Shown here: in pieces, positions 57,266-64,000 of the stretch | Layout of the letters: the number at the start of each line of letters is the position of its first letter | Numbering within the stretch: position 1 is the first letter of the stretch | Assembly: GCF_003076635.1 (NCBI RefSeq) | Contig: NZ_QDKG01000005.1 | Location: forward strand, 1 to 64,000 | DNA: 64,000 bases | From: Sphingobacterium corticibacter | GTDB lineage: Bacteria > Bacteroidota > Bacteroidia > Sphingobacteriales > Sphingobacteriaceae | Reading direction: 5' to 3' | Made by a program: the position numbers and the translations under genes | Notes under the pieces: model-generated | Database searches by the model: none | Told to the model about the DNA's origin: nothing | What the model saw: only the letters and a program-made list of their open reading frames with translations

Positions 57266-57602
57266 TCGTTTGATTTTGTATATCTTGGGATCAAAAATAA
57301 AAAAAAGGGCCGAATAAGAACTTAATCGACCCTACATCTACCTATGAAAAACATGCCCTTGGGAGGGGCATAACAAAAGTAGTTATTTTATGATAATAAA
57401 CAATACCAATAACGACACTACATTACTTTTGTGGCGAAAAAACCACAATTTCAGTTAAAAAAATTGGATTTACAATTTAAGTTATTATATCAAGCAATCG
57501 TTGCACTAATAACATTTTTTAAAAACTTAAAACAAAACATTACGATATATTCATTATTTTGAATCAAAAATGAATTTTTCGTAAAAATTAATTTTTCTCG
57601 AC
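57266..57602. other. Divergent ubiX-ankyrin intergenic region
   Basis: The 337-bp region holds the hairpin-rich leader or small RNA at 57299-57403 on the minus strand. The rest, up to the ankyrin gene, is AT-rich without further recognisable signals. Confidence 0.6.
57299..57403 (-). promoter_or_regulatory. Promoter, 5' hairpin and terminator-like hairpin before ubiX
   Basis: On the minus strand, TTG (57401-57403), a 19-base spacer and TACTTTTG (57374-57381) form a good promoter. The transcript would start near 57370 and begin with the hairpin ATGCCC...GGGCAT (57353-57371). A second hairpin, AGGGTCG...CGGCCCT (57306-57333), is followed by a run of eight T ending at 57299. ubiX starts 34 bp later. 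This arrangement could be a transcription attenuator for ubiX or a separate RNA of about 70 bases. Confidence 0.55.
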
Positions 57603-58253
57603 ATGAGCATCATTATTTTAGAGGAATATATCGAAACAGGGAATTTTCAAGACCTAGATATGCTGCTATCCCGGCAGCCTGAACTGCTCGATGTGTTAAC
57701 GAGTCATCAGGTTTCGGCTCTTTTACTGGCCTGTTATTACCGCAAAAACCAGATCATTCAAGTCATTCTCAAATACCTCAAGAATATCAACATCCACGAA
57801 GTATGTGCATTAGGCTATGCCGAACAATTAGAATTAATGATCGCTCAAAAACCTGATGTCGTCAATGAGATATCCACAAATGGTTTTTCACCATTAGGTA
57901 TTGCGGCACATTTTGGGCACGAAACTATAGTACGACTTCTTTTAAGGCATCATGCCGATCCCAATATTTCCTCGCAAAACGGTTTCAACGTATTTCCAAT
58001 ACATGCCGCACTGAGTGCCAACAATACAGCCATCGCAAAACTCCTTATGGAAGCAGGCACAGAGGTAAACGTGGTACAACAAGGTGGCATTACGCCATTA
58101 CATCTGGCGGCGCAGCATGGCAATATCGAGATCATAATCATCCTGTTGGAGCAAGGTGCAGATGTGGCATCGCGCACAGGTCAGGGTTTAACTGCAGCAG
58201 ATATCGCTTTTGATAAGGGTTTTAAAGAATTAGGAGAAATCTTGACCTTATGA
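57603..58253 (+). CDS. Ankyrin repeat protein
   Basis: The 216-residue protein lacks a signal peptide. Ankyrin units are clearest in the second half: NGFSPLGIAAHFGHETIVRL, NVFPIHAALSANNTAIAKLL, GITPLHLAAQHGNIEIIIIL and a final GLTAADIAFDKGF. Ankyrin repeats bind proteins; the partner is unknown. Its stop codon overlaps the end of the convergent DUF2851 gene by a few bases. Confidence 0.88.
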   Translation: MSIIILEEYIETGNFQDLDMLLSRQPELLDVLTSHQVSALLLACYYRKNQIIQVILKYLKNINIHEVCALGYAEQLELMIAQKPDVVNEISTNGFSPLGIAAHFGHETIVRLLLRHHADPNISSQNGFNVFPIHAALSANNTAIAKLLMEAGTEVNVVQQGGITPLHLAAQHGNIEIIIILLEQGADVASRTGQGLTAADIAFDKGFKELGEILTL

Positions 58254-59537
58254 TCTTGTCCGTCCCAACAAATGTATGCCAATAGCACAGGATAAACATT
58301 GCTTGGGTTCACAATACGCACGATGCAACTGGATCAATGCTTGGCTATCCGCGGCATGCTGCGCCGATAGGCCGATTTTCGCAAAATGAGAAGTAATGGT
58401 GTTTTGCTCCACCGGTATTTGGTTGAGCCAGTCTATCGCGCGCATTAGCAACGATTCATCGCCATGGCGATGTCCATAAGCATAGAGAATCGGAACGAAG
58501 CAATTAATAGCAATGTGGTCTAGAAAAGTCGACGTGATGCGCACAGCATGCTTTTTTACGACTTTTCCAAAGATATAATGCGTAGACCAATACTCAGAGG
58601 TGGATATATCTACGAAATAATGTTGCAAAGCCCGAAGATTTTCAGTGGATACGATCAACTGGCAGATGCGCGTCATTTCCGAGAAAACGGAAGCTAACTG
58701 TGCTATACGAACTGTCGGAAAGTTGGCGGGTCGCATGCGCAAGAAGCGCCACTCATGCGAAGACATTGGCCTGAGCTGATAAAGCTGCTGCAAATATACA
58801 TATTGATCATGCAGCTCGGCGGCATAATTGTCTGAAGGATCTTGCGAAAGCAAACCAGCTTGCCCAAATAGTAATGCTTCCAACTTTTTTCGCTTTCCTT
58901 GATAGCGATCCAAGATATTTGCCGGCAACGAAGCAATTAATTGTGAAAATGCATGCTTATTCACCCGCATACCGAATGACTCCGCGAATAACTGTTGCGT
59001 CACTTTCTCCCAATCGTTTTTGTAGTGCACTAATAGCAGCGATATTTCAGCTGCTTTCGCTTCAAGACGGCTCTTCGCCATGCGATCCAGCATTTGGAGC
59101 TTTATATGCAATGGAACATCTTGTAGTTGATCGGCGCAAGGTATCCATGCACGCGATTGCTGAAGGTGGTGATGTTGCTTTAAAATATCTGCAGAAACAT
59201 AATCTTTCAGTTGAAGCGTGGGAATGATCGTGCCATCTTTCCGTCGTATTTCACATTCATTTTCCCAAACAACGTGAAGGATCACATTGTCGTAGCGTAG
59301 ATCATCTTGATGCCGATGTGCAAACCAACTTTTTGCATCCCAGTGAATCTCCACATGTCCCACCCACAAAAGATTATTGATGCGAAGTTTTGCTTGTAGA
59401 AAGTCAGGACCCGCATCCCGATTATAGATTCCCGGAGAGAGAACCTGCACCTGTTCACCGCCAACGCACCGAATCGCTGCATTGGCATAAAGACGGCATT
59501 TCCACAAAACTTGTATTAATTCCTCCGGATATTTCAC
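58248..59537 (-). CDS. DUF2851 family protein
   Basis: The 429-residue protein matches DUF2851. It has NRDAGPDFLQAKLRINNLLW, GHVEIHWDAKSWFAHRHQ, YDNVILHVVWEND-like text, and a C-terminal helix-rich region ending in a cysteine-containing tail (EPKQCLSCAIGIHLL). The role of the family is unknown. The acidic and lysine positions in the N-terminal part suggest a nuclease-like fold, but this is inference. It is in the same direction as ribD and 32 bp after it. Confidence 0.85.
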   Translation of the reverse strand: MKYPEELIQVLWKCRLYANAAIRCVGGEQVQVLSPGIYNRDAGPDFLQAKLRINNLLWVGHVEIHWDAKSWFAHRHQDDLRYDNVILHVVWENECEIRRKDGTIIPTLQLKDYVSADILKQHHHLQQSRAWIPCADQLQDVPLHIKLQMLDRMAKSRLEAKAAEISLLLVHYKNDWEKVTQQLFAESFGMRVNKHAFSQLIASLPANILDRYQGKRKKLEALLFGQAGLLSQDPSDNYAAELHDQYVYLQQLYQLRPMSSHEWRFLRMRPANFPTVRIAQLASVFSEMTRICQLIVSTENLRALQHYFVDISTSEYWSTHYIFGKVVKKHAVRITSTFLDHIAINCFVPILYAYGHRHGDESLLMRAIDWLNQIPVEQNTITSHFAKIGLSAQHAADSQALIQLHRAYCEPKQCLSCAIGIHLLGRTRS

Positions 59538-59569
59538 CTTTAAAATTAAACAAATTAATCAAAAAGAAA

Positions 59570-60622
59570 TCAAGATCTACTTATAATCTCTAGTTTGTCG
59601 CTCCCGACCTGCAATCTCTCTATGAGTCTGCCATTTACGATTGGTGCAGGTAAGCCGTTTTCCCATGCGAAATCAGCCGAAAATATCCGTGCCTCATCCC
59701 ACAATCCTGCATCGATAAACATTTGGAGGGTCTTCGAGCCACCTTCGATAATTATGGATTGCACATCCATCAGATGCAACTGATATAGGATATTTTGTGG
59801 CAAATAAAGGTCAAAATTCTCTAATTCGATGTACTTGACATGCGTGCTCCAATCGGTTTTCTGCGCATTAAAGACAAACGTCTCGACATCAGCATTAAGA
59901 ATCGCAGAATCAGCCGCCACCGAAAGATCTTTATCGATCAATACTCTCTTCGGATGGCTTCCCTCCCAATCACGCACGGTCAAAGCCGGATTATCGATCA
60001 GCGCAGTTCGCGTGCCGACCAAGATGGCATCTTCTTCTGCACGCCATTTGTGCACCAATTGTTGACTGGCGCTATTGGAGATCCACTGTTGTTTGGGTTC
60101 GAGCGAAGCCAAAAAACCATTATTTGTCTGCGCCCATTTAAGAATAACATACGGTCGATGTTGCGACAAGCGTGTGAAGAATCGCCTATTCAACCATTGA
60201 GCTTCCTGCTCCAAAACACCTAATACAACTTCTATTCCGGCATCTTGCAAGCGCTGTACTCCTGCCCCATTCACTTTAGCAAATGGATCTTGACATGCTA
60301 TAACGACCTTTTGCAACTGATAACGCACCAGCATATCAGCACAGGGTGGTGTTTTACCAAAATGCGCACATGGCTCCAGACTCACATAAATCGTACTGTT
60401 TTTAAGCATCTGTGCCGCATCAGCCTCGCCGTACTTTGCAATTACTTCCTGAACGGCATTTACCTCCGCGTGCGGACCACCGTAAGGCGAAGTATAGCCT
60501 TCACCAATAATCTGCTGATTATGCACAACCACAGCGCCCACCATCGGATTCGGACTTACCGTGCCGGCGCCCATTTCGGCCAATTGCAAACAGCGACGCA
60601 TGTATAACTCATCCAGTATCAT
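59570..60622 (-). CDS. ribD: Riboflavin biosynthesis deaminase/reductase
   Basis: RibD performs the deamination and reduction steps of riboflavin synthesis. The 350-residue protein has the N-terminal cytidine-deaminase-like domain with HAEVNAV (zinc ligand and catalytic glutamate) and SLEPCAHFGKTPPC. The C-terminal reductase domain has KWAQTNNGFLAS, ILVGTRTALIDNPALTVR and IIEGGSKTLQ. It is intact and bifunctional. It diverges from prmC with only 57 bp between start codons. Confidence 0.96.
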   Translation of the reverse strand: MILDELYMRRCLQLAEMGAGTVSPNPMVGAVVVHNQQIIGEGYTSPYGGPHAEVNAVQEVIAKYGEADAAQMLKNSTIYVSLEPCAHFGKTPPCADMLVRYQLQKVVIACQDPFAKVNGAGVQRLQDAGIEVVLGVLEQEAQWLNRRFFTRLSQHRPYVILKWAQTNNGFLASLEPKQQWISNSASQQLVHKWRAEEDAILVGTRTALIDNPALTVRDWEGSHPKRVLIDKDLSVAADSAILNADVETFVFNAQKTDWSTHVKYIELENFDLYLPQNILYQLHLMDVQSIIIEGGSKTLQMFIDAGLWDEARIFSADFAWENGLPAPIVNGRLIERLQVGSDKLEIISRS

Positions 60623-60679
60623 CTAGCAAATCTATCAAATACGCATCAATAAATAATAAAAGAATCGGCTTTCGTAAGT

Positions 60680-61543
60680 TTGCATATGCAAACGCTTCAC
60701 TCTTTACGCACTACTTTTGGTCAACATCTCGCTGAGATTTATCCGGCGGAGGAAATAGACAGTCTTTTCTATATCGTCGCCGCTGAGACATTGTCTATCT
60801 CGAGACTTCAGGTGAAGATGAATTTGCACCTAGTGGTGAATGATCTACAACTTGCCGAGTTTCAGCGTGTGCTGAATGCGTTACAGGGGCAAATGCCTAT
60901 ACAACATATCTTAGGTCATGCGCCTTTTTATGGATTTGAGTTTGAGGTAAATGAACACACTTTGATTCCGCGCCCAGAGACCGAAGAATTAGTGCATCTC
61001 ATCATCACTCAAGAAAAATACAGAAAGCAAGCGCAAGTACTAGACATCGGCACAGGTAGCGGATGTATTGCGATTAGCTTAGCAAAGAAACTCCCACATG
61101 CTAATGTTGAAGCTATGGATATTTCGACCGAAGCCTTGGCCGTCGCGCAACGCAATGCGGAGAAATTGGATGCAGCTGTTCGTTTCACGCAGTTTGACAT
61201 ACTAAACTGGCGCAAGTGGGAAGGTGAAAGCAGAATTTATGACGTAATTGTGAGCAATCCGCCCTACATCACGCCTACAGAGAAATCGGAGATGAGTAAC
61301 CAAGTGCTCGAGCATGAACCGCATAGCGCCTTGTTTGTGGAGGAATCCGATCCCTTGATTTTCTACCGAGAGATTGCTGCTTTTGCAGCAAGATGCTTAG
61401 CGGCAGATGGCGCGCTGTATTTTGAGATCAATCAATACCTCGCCGTCGAGACAAAAGCGATTGTAGAAGCGCAAGGATTCTCTCAAGTACAGATTTTGGA
61501 AGATATTAATGGAGCCAAAAGGATGTTGTACTGCCGTAGATAG
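60680..61543 (+). CDS. prmC: Release factor glutamine methyltransferase
   Basis: PrmC methylates the GGQ glutamine of peptide release factors. The 287-residue protein has a helical N-terminal domain, then GHAPFYGFEFEVNEHTLIPRPETEELV, the SAM-binding DIGTGSGCIAISLA and the catalytic NPPYITPTE. It is transcribed away from ribD. The methionine at codon 3 is an alternative start and would hardly change the product. Confidence 0.95.
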   Translation: MHMQTLHSLRTTFGQHLAEIYPAEEIDSLFYIVAAETLSISRLQVKMNLHLVVNDLQLAEFQRVLNALQGQMPIQHILGHAPFYGFEFEVNEHTLIPRPETEELVHLIITQEKYRKQAQVLDIGTGSGCIAISLAKKLPHANVEAMDISTEALAVAQRNAEKLDAAVRFTQFDILNWRKWEGESRIYDVIVSNPPYITPTEKSEMSNQVLEHEPHSALFVEESDPLIFYREIAAFAARCLAADGALYFEINQYLAVETKAIVEAQGFSQVQILEDINGAKRMLYCRR

Positions 61544-61646
61544 CTTATTTTCGACATCAAGAACCATGAAGCTCAAAATAATTGATATTTTTTTTCACTG
61601 ATAAACAATGATTTATTACTGATCTACATAAATTTTATGTTAATAA

Positions 61647-61678
61647 TTTGGACTGAATGCATGATTTTTCTACTTTTG
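61647..61678 (+). promoter_or_regulatory. tRNA-Lys promoter
   Basis: TTTG (61647-61650), 20 bases, then TACTTTTG (61671-61678) fit the Bacteroidota promoter exactly. The tRNA starts about 44 bp downstream of the -7 element. Confidence 0.75.
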
Positions 61679-61721
61679 CATCACTTCAAACAACGAAGGA
61701 TACTTCGAAAATAAGAAGTTT

Positions 61722-61794
61722 GATTCCGTAGCTCAGCTGGTAGAGCATTACACTTTTAATGTAGTGGTCCTGGGTTCGAATCCCAGCGGGATCA
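61722..61794 (+). tRNA. tRNA-Lys (TTT)
   Basis: A 73-base cloverleaf is complete. Acceptor GATTCCG pairs with CGGGATC, the D-arm is GCTC...GAGC, the anticodon loop is CTTTTAA with TTT, and the T-arm contains GGTTCGAATCC. CCA is not encoded. Its last 47 bases are also the end of the recombinase frame on the other strand, so it is the probable attachment site of the element to the right. Confidence 0.96.
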
Positions 61795-63334
61795 CTTCTT
61801 GGGACAAGTCTAAAAAAGATAGACTTGTCCCATTTTTTTTGCCTTGTAATTTACTGGTATTCTGATAGATAAGAGCAATTGCAGAATTTAGCCTCGGAGT
61901 TCGATGTTGTGTTCCGTCAAATTCCAAAAATTCGGGGAACATCGAACTCACTATAAGCCTTTTTTCCTCAATATCGCCGTTTTCATAGCGTCTATCAATG
62001 TTTGCAACCTTTTTTAAGGTAGAAGCTACCAAATCTTTTATCTCCGTTCCGACTACTGCCAAGTCGTTTAATCTTCTTTCCAAAACCTCTATCTTTCCTT
62101 TGGTCAATTTCTTTACTTCTTGGAAATCGTCATCGGCCATTTCTCCATCGGCATTTTTTAAAAGCGCATTTTGATAGCGTTTGTTCAACGCATCAATCTC
62201 ACCTATGATATTTGCCCGTTCGGTATTTTGGGCTTTGGTTTTGTTATTGAAATCTTTTATAAAGGCTTCGATAAAAACATCGACCATGCCCTCTTTTGGC
62301 GACATATACCGTAACTGTTTTAAGAAAGCCTCATTGGCGGTTTCGGCTTTGAACCGTACTCCGCAGGAGGAAGTGCAATGATAGTAGTAATAGTAATTGC
62401 CCATCTTGCCTTTTGAGGCACTTCCTGTGAGCATCCTATTACAATTAGGGTTAGGGCATTTAATAAACCCTCTAAGCGGTAGATTGTCCATAGCCACGAT
62501 TTTAGGCTTTACAGCCCTCTTTCTCCCATCGAGAATATCCTGTACATCCGCAAACGTCTTTTCGCTGATTAATGGCTCATGCTGTCCTTTGACAAAATAT
62601 CCCTTTTCCTCTTTGTAGGGAGGAATGAATATTTTGCCACAGTACAAGGGGTTTCGGATGGCTACCCAAAAGTTATTTTTGCTGAACCGACCTTTTCCAT
62701 CGGCTTTCTCCCGAACCATTTTCCATATCTGTTCGGTATTGAAGTTATTGGAAACGATTTGTTCAAACGCCCATTTTAAAAGCGGTGCTTCAAAATCATG
62801 GGGTGCAATAAACTTTTTTTTGCCCTCTGTTATCTTATTGGCATATCCCAATGGAGCAGTACCCATATACCGCCCCTCTTTTTTTGCCCTGCGCATTCCG
62901 TGAAAGACGTTTAATGCACGCCTGTCGTTCTCAACTTCCGGTGAAGCAAGATAGAACGCAAGCATGATTTTATTTTCGGGAATGCTAAGGTCTAAGGGCT
63001 GTTCTATCGCAACAGGCTCAACGCCATGTGTCCGTAACTGGTTAATCATTTGGTACGCATCCCCTGCGTTCCTACTGAACCTATCCCATTTGGTAAATAA
63101 TATTATTGACCCCGCTTTGTTGTTCTTTGTTTTACGCAGGTTGGATAAATATTTCTGCCACTCCGGACGTTTGAACGATTTTGCCGAATGGTCTTCTATG
63201 TAAACATCCCTTACCAGAATGCCTTTTATCTCACAATATTTTCTTAATCGGTCTTCTTGGTCACGTTGCGAATATCCCTTGTCCGCTTGCTCGTCTGTCG
63301 ATACACGTATGTATAAATCTGCCTTTCTCATCAC
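61748..63334 (-). CDS. Serine recombinase (integrase) of a mobile element
   Basis: The 528-residue protein is a large serine recombinase. The resolvase domain (about 1-150) starts RKADLYIRVSTDEQADKGYS with the catalytic serine. It is followed by the Recombinase domain, a zinc ribbon (CPNPNC and CTSSC, about 290-335), and a coiled coil. The C-terminal tail, IPLGFEPRTTTLKV, is encoded by the antisense of tRNA-Lys and its terminator, a hallmark of integration into the tRNA 3' end. The gene marks the left end of a genomic island. The start could be the second methionine. Confidence 0.93.
   Translation of the reverse strand: MMRKADLYIRVSTDEQADKGYSQRDQEDRLRKYCEIKGILVRDVYIEDHSAKSFKRPEWQKYLSNLRKTKNNKAGSIILFTKWDRFSRNAGDAYQMINQLRTHGVEPVAIEQPLDLSIPENKIMLAFYLASPEVENDRRALNVFHGMRRAKKEGRYMGTAPLGYANKITEGKKKFIAPHDFEAPLLKWAFEQIVSNNFNTEQIWKMVREKADGKGRFSKNNFWVAIRNPLYCGKIFIPPYKEEKGYFVKGQHEPLISEKTFADVQDILDGRKRAVKPKIVAMDNLPLRGFIKCPNPNCNRMLTGSASKGKMGNYYYYYHCTSSCGVRFKAETANEAFLKQLRYMSPKEGMVDVFIEAFIKDFNNKTKAQNTERANIIGEIDALNKRYQNALLKNADGEMADDDFQEVKKLTKGKIEVLERRLNDLAVVGTEIKDLVASTLKKVANIDRRYENGDIEEKRLIVSSMFPEFLEFDGTQHRTPRLNSAIALIYQNTSKLQGKKNGTSLSFLDLSQEVIPLGFEPRTTTLKV
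61801..61840 (+). terminator. tRNA-Lys terminator inside the recombinase gene
   Basis: GGGACAAGTCTA (61801-61812) and TAGACTTGTCCC (61820-61831) form a 12-bp stem followed by a run of T. It sits 6 bp after the tRNA. On the opposite strand the same bases encode part of the recombinase C-terminus. Confidence 0.85.
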
Positions 63335-63357
63335 AACAGTTTTCCTTGTTCATTAGA

Positions 63358-63519
63358 TTAAAGTTTTCCTCTTAGATACTGGTTAACTGCAATGTGAGCT
63401 ATCTTCTTGACAAACTCCAAAATAGCTTGTGCTTCCTCTAAATCGACTTCCGTTCCTTTCTTTTTCAAGATTTGCATCACTCTTTCGGGAGTTAAATCAT
63501 TCGTTTTTTCTTTCTCCAT
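63358..63519 (-). CDS. Small protein upstream of the recombinase
   Basis: The 53-residue frame (MEKEKTNDLTPERVMQILKK, then AQAILEFVKKIAHIAVNQYL, then RGKL) is charged and helical. It starts at 63519 and ends 23 bp before the recombinase, in the same direction, so the two are probably cotranscribed. I do not recognise a named family. The position is typical of small accessory proteins of Bacteroidota mobile elements. Confidence 0.65.
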   Translation of the reverse strand: MEKEKTNDLTPERVMQILKKKGTEVDLEEAQAILEFVKKIAHIAVNQYLRGKL

Positions 63520-64000
63520 CTTCACTCATTTTGCTTGTTAAACAGAGCGGTTTTAATCCGCTACAAGCAAACTTATTGCGTAGATAGGGTGACTATCGGT
63601 TTATGTCGTTTGGCTGAATTATTTGGCATAGTATGCCTGTTTAGAACCATTTCGGCAATGCTATTCTCATTACTTCCACGTTTGGTTATGCCTAAAAGCG
63701 GGTATGCCTGTTGTTCACGTTTCATGGAGCAAAGGTTGGACGTGTTCTTAACGGAGGCAAAAGGTCATGCAAGTTTGAAAAAAAATCTCCACCCGTTGGG
63801 TTGTATTTGTTTTCCAAAACCTTGTGCATCCTAAACACTAACCTAAACTGCTCCCGAAACGAAACACAGCATACTCCGGCTCTTTACACGAATAAAAAAA
63901 ATGTCAGGCATGAGGAATATAAGCATTGGAAATGGTATTGAAACAAAACAACAGCACCACCTCTCATTGCCGAATAAATCAAAAAAATTAATTCAAAACA
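63520..64000. other. Noncoding mobile-element DNA at the window edge
   Basis: No credible gene is seen in 481 bp. TATGCCTGTT occurs at 63632-63641 and 63703-63712. The open frames here have no coding character. The region probably belongs to the same integrated element as the recombinase, whose other end lies outside the window. Confidence 0.55.

Noticed and set aside
57341..57370. Nine-codon plus-strand leader peptide (MKNMPLGGA)
   Set aside because: It lies on the strand opposite to ubiX and is explained by the hairpin on the minus strand. There is no plus-strand gene close enough to be regulated by it.
63535..63834. A 99-residue open frame on the plus strand
   Set aside because: Composition is not protein-like, there is no ribosome site or partner gene, and it overlaps repeated noncoding element DNA.

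Overview
The window is a chromosomal segment of a Bacteroidota bacterium, most likely of the Sphingobacterium/Pedobacter group. This is inferred from AT-rich genes of Bacteroidota type (type III glutamine synthetase, DUF4199, DUF2851, short serA next to serC), from promoters of the form TTG-N19-21-TAnnTTTG, and from scarce Shine-Dalgarno sites. No database search was possible; family names rest on motif reading.

Region 1 (1-12,000) is an accessory defence island transcribed on the minus strand. An unusual type I restriction-modification operon reads hsdM2 - DUF262/HNH nuclease - hsdM1 - hsdS - DUF3800 - small RelE/PBECR-like protein - hsdR, followed by the stump of an RloC-like ATPase. The DUF262/HNH gene is translationally coupled to an hsdM on both sides. 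The island is decaying: hsdS has a frameshift, the Xre regulator in front of hsdM2 is broken, the upstream Fic gene has an internal deletion, and the AAA gene is truncated. Two tandem palindromes upstream of the dead regulator look like its operators.

Region 2 (12,000-24,200) is housekeeping: mnmE, an SRPBCC protein, pyrE, a Nudix hydrolase, the serC-serA-lysC-lysA amino acid cluster, then gyrA with an overlapping TPR gene.

Region 3 (24,200-28,250) is a small variable patch. An intact TPR gene and its terminator are partly duplicated 2.5 kb away. Between the copies lie a DUF6705-like secreted protein and a JAMM-like lipoprotein gene interrupted by one nonsense codon.

Region 4 (28,250-61,800) is mostly core: type III glutamine synthetase, an S9 peptidase, SIMPL and MBL proteins, tRNA-Cys followed by an unlisted 59-residue basic protein, gpsA-hemF and an M16 peptidase pair, alkaline phosphatase, an RND efflux operon, two L,D-transpeptidases, two GT2 glycosyltransferases, DUF4199, a dihydroorotase homologue that has lost its metal ligands, ubiX with a hairpin-rich leader, an ankyrin protein, DUF2851, ribD, prmC and tRNA-Lys.

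Region 5 (61,748-64,000) is one end of an integrated mobile element. A serine recombinase gene runs antisense into the 3' end of tRNA-Lys and through that tRNA's terminator, which marks the tRNA as the likely attachment site. A 53-residue protein precedes it, followed by non-coding element DNA to the window edge.
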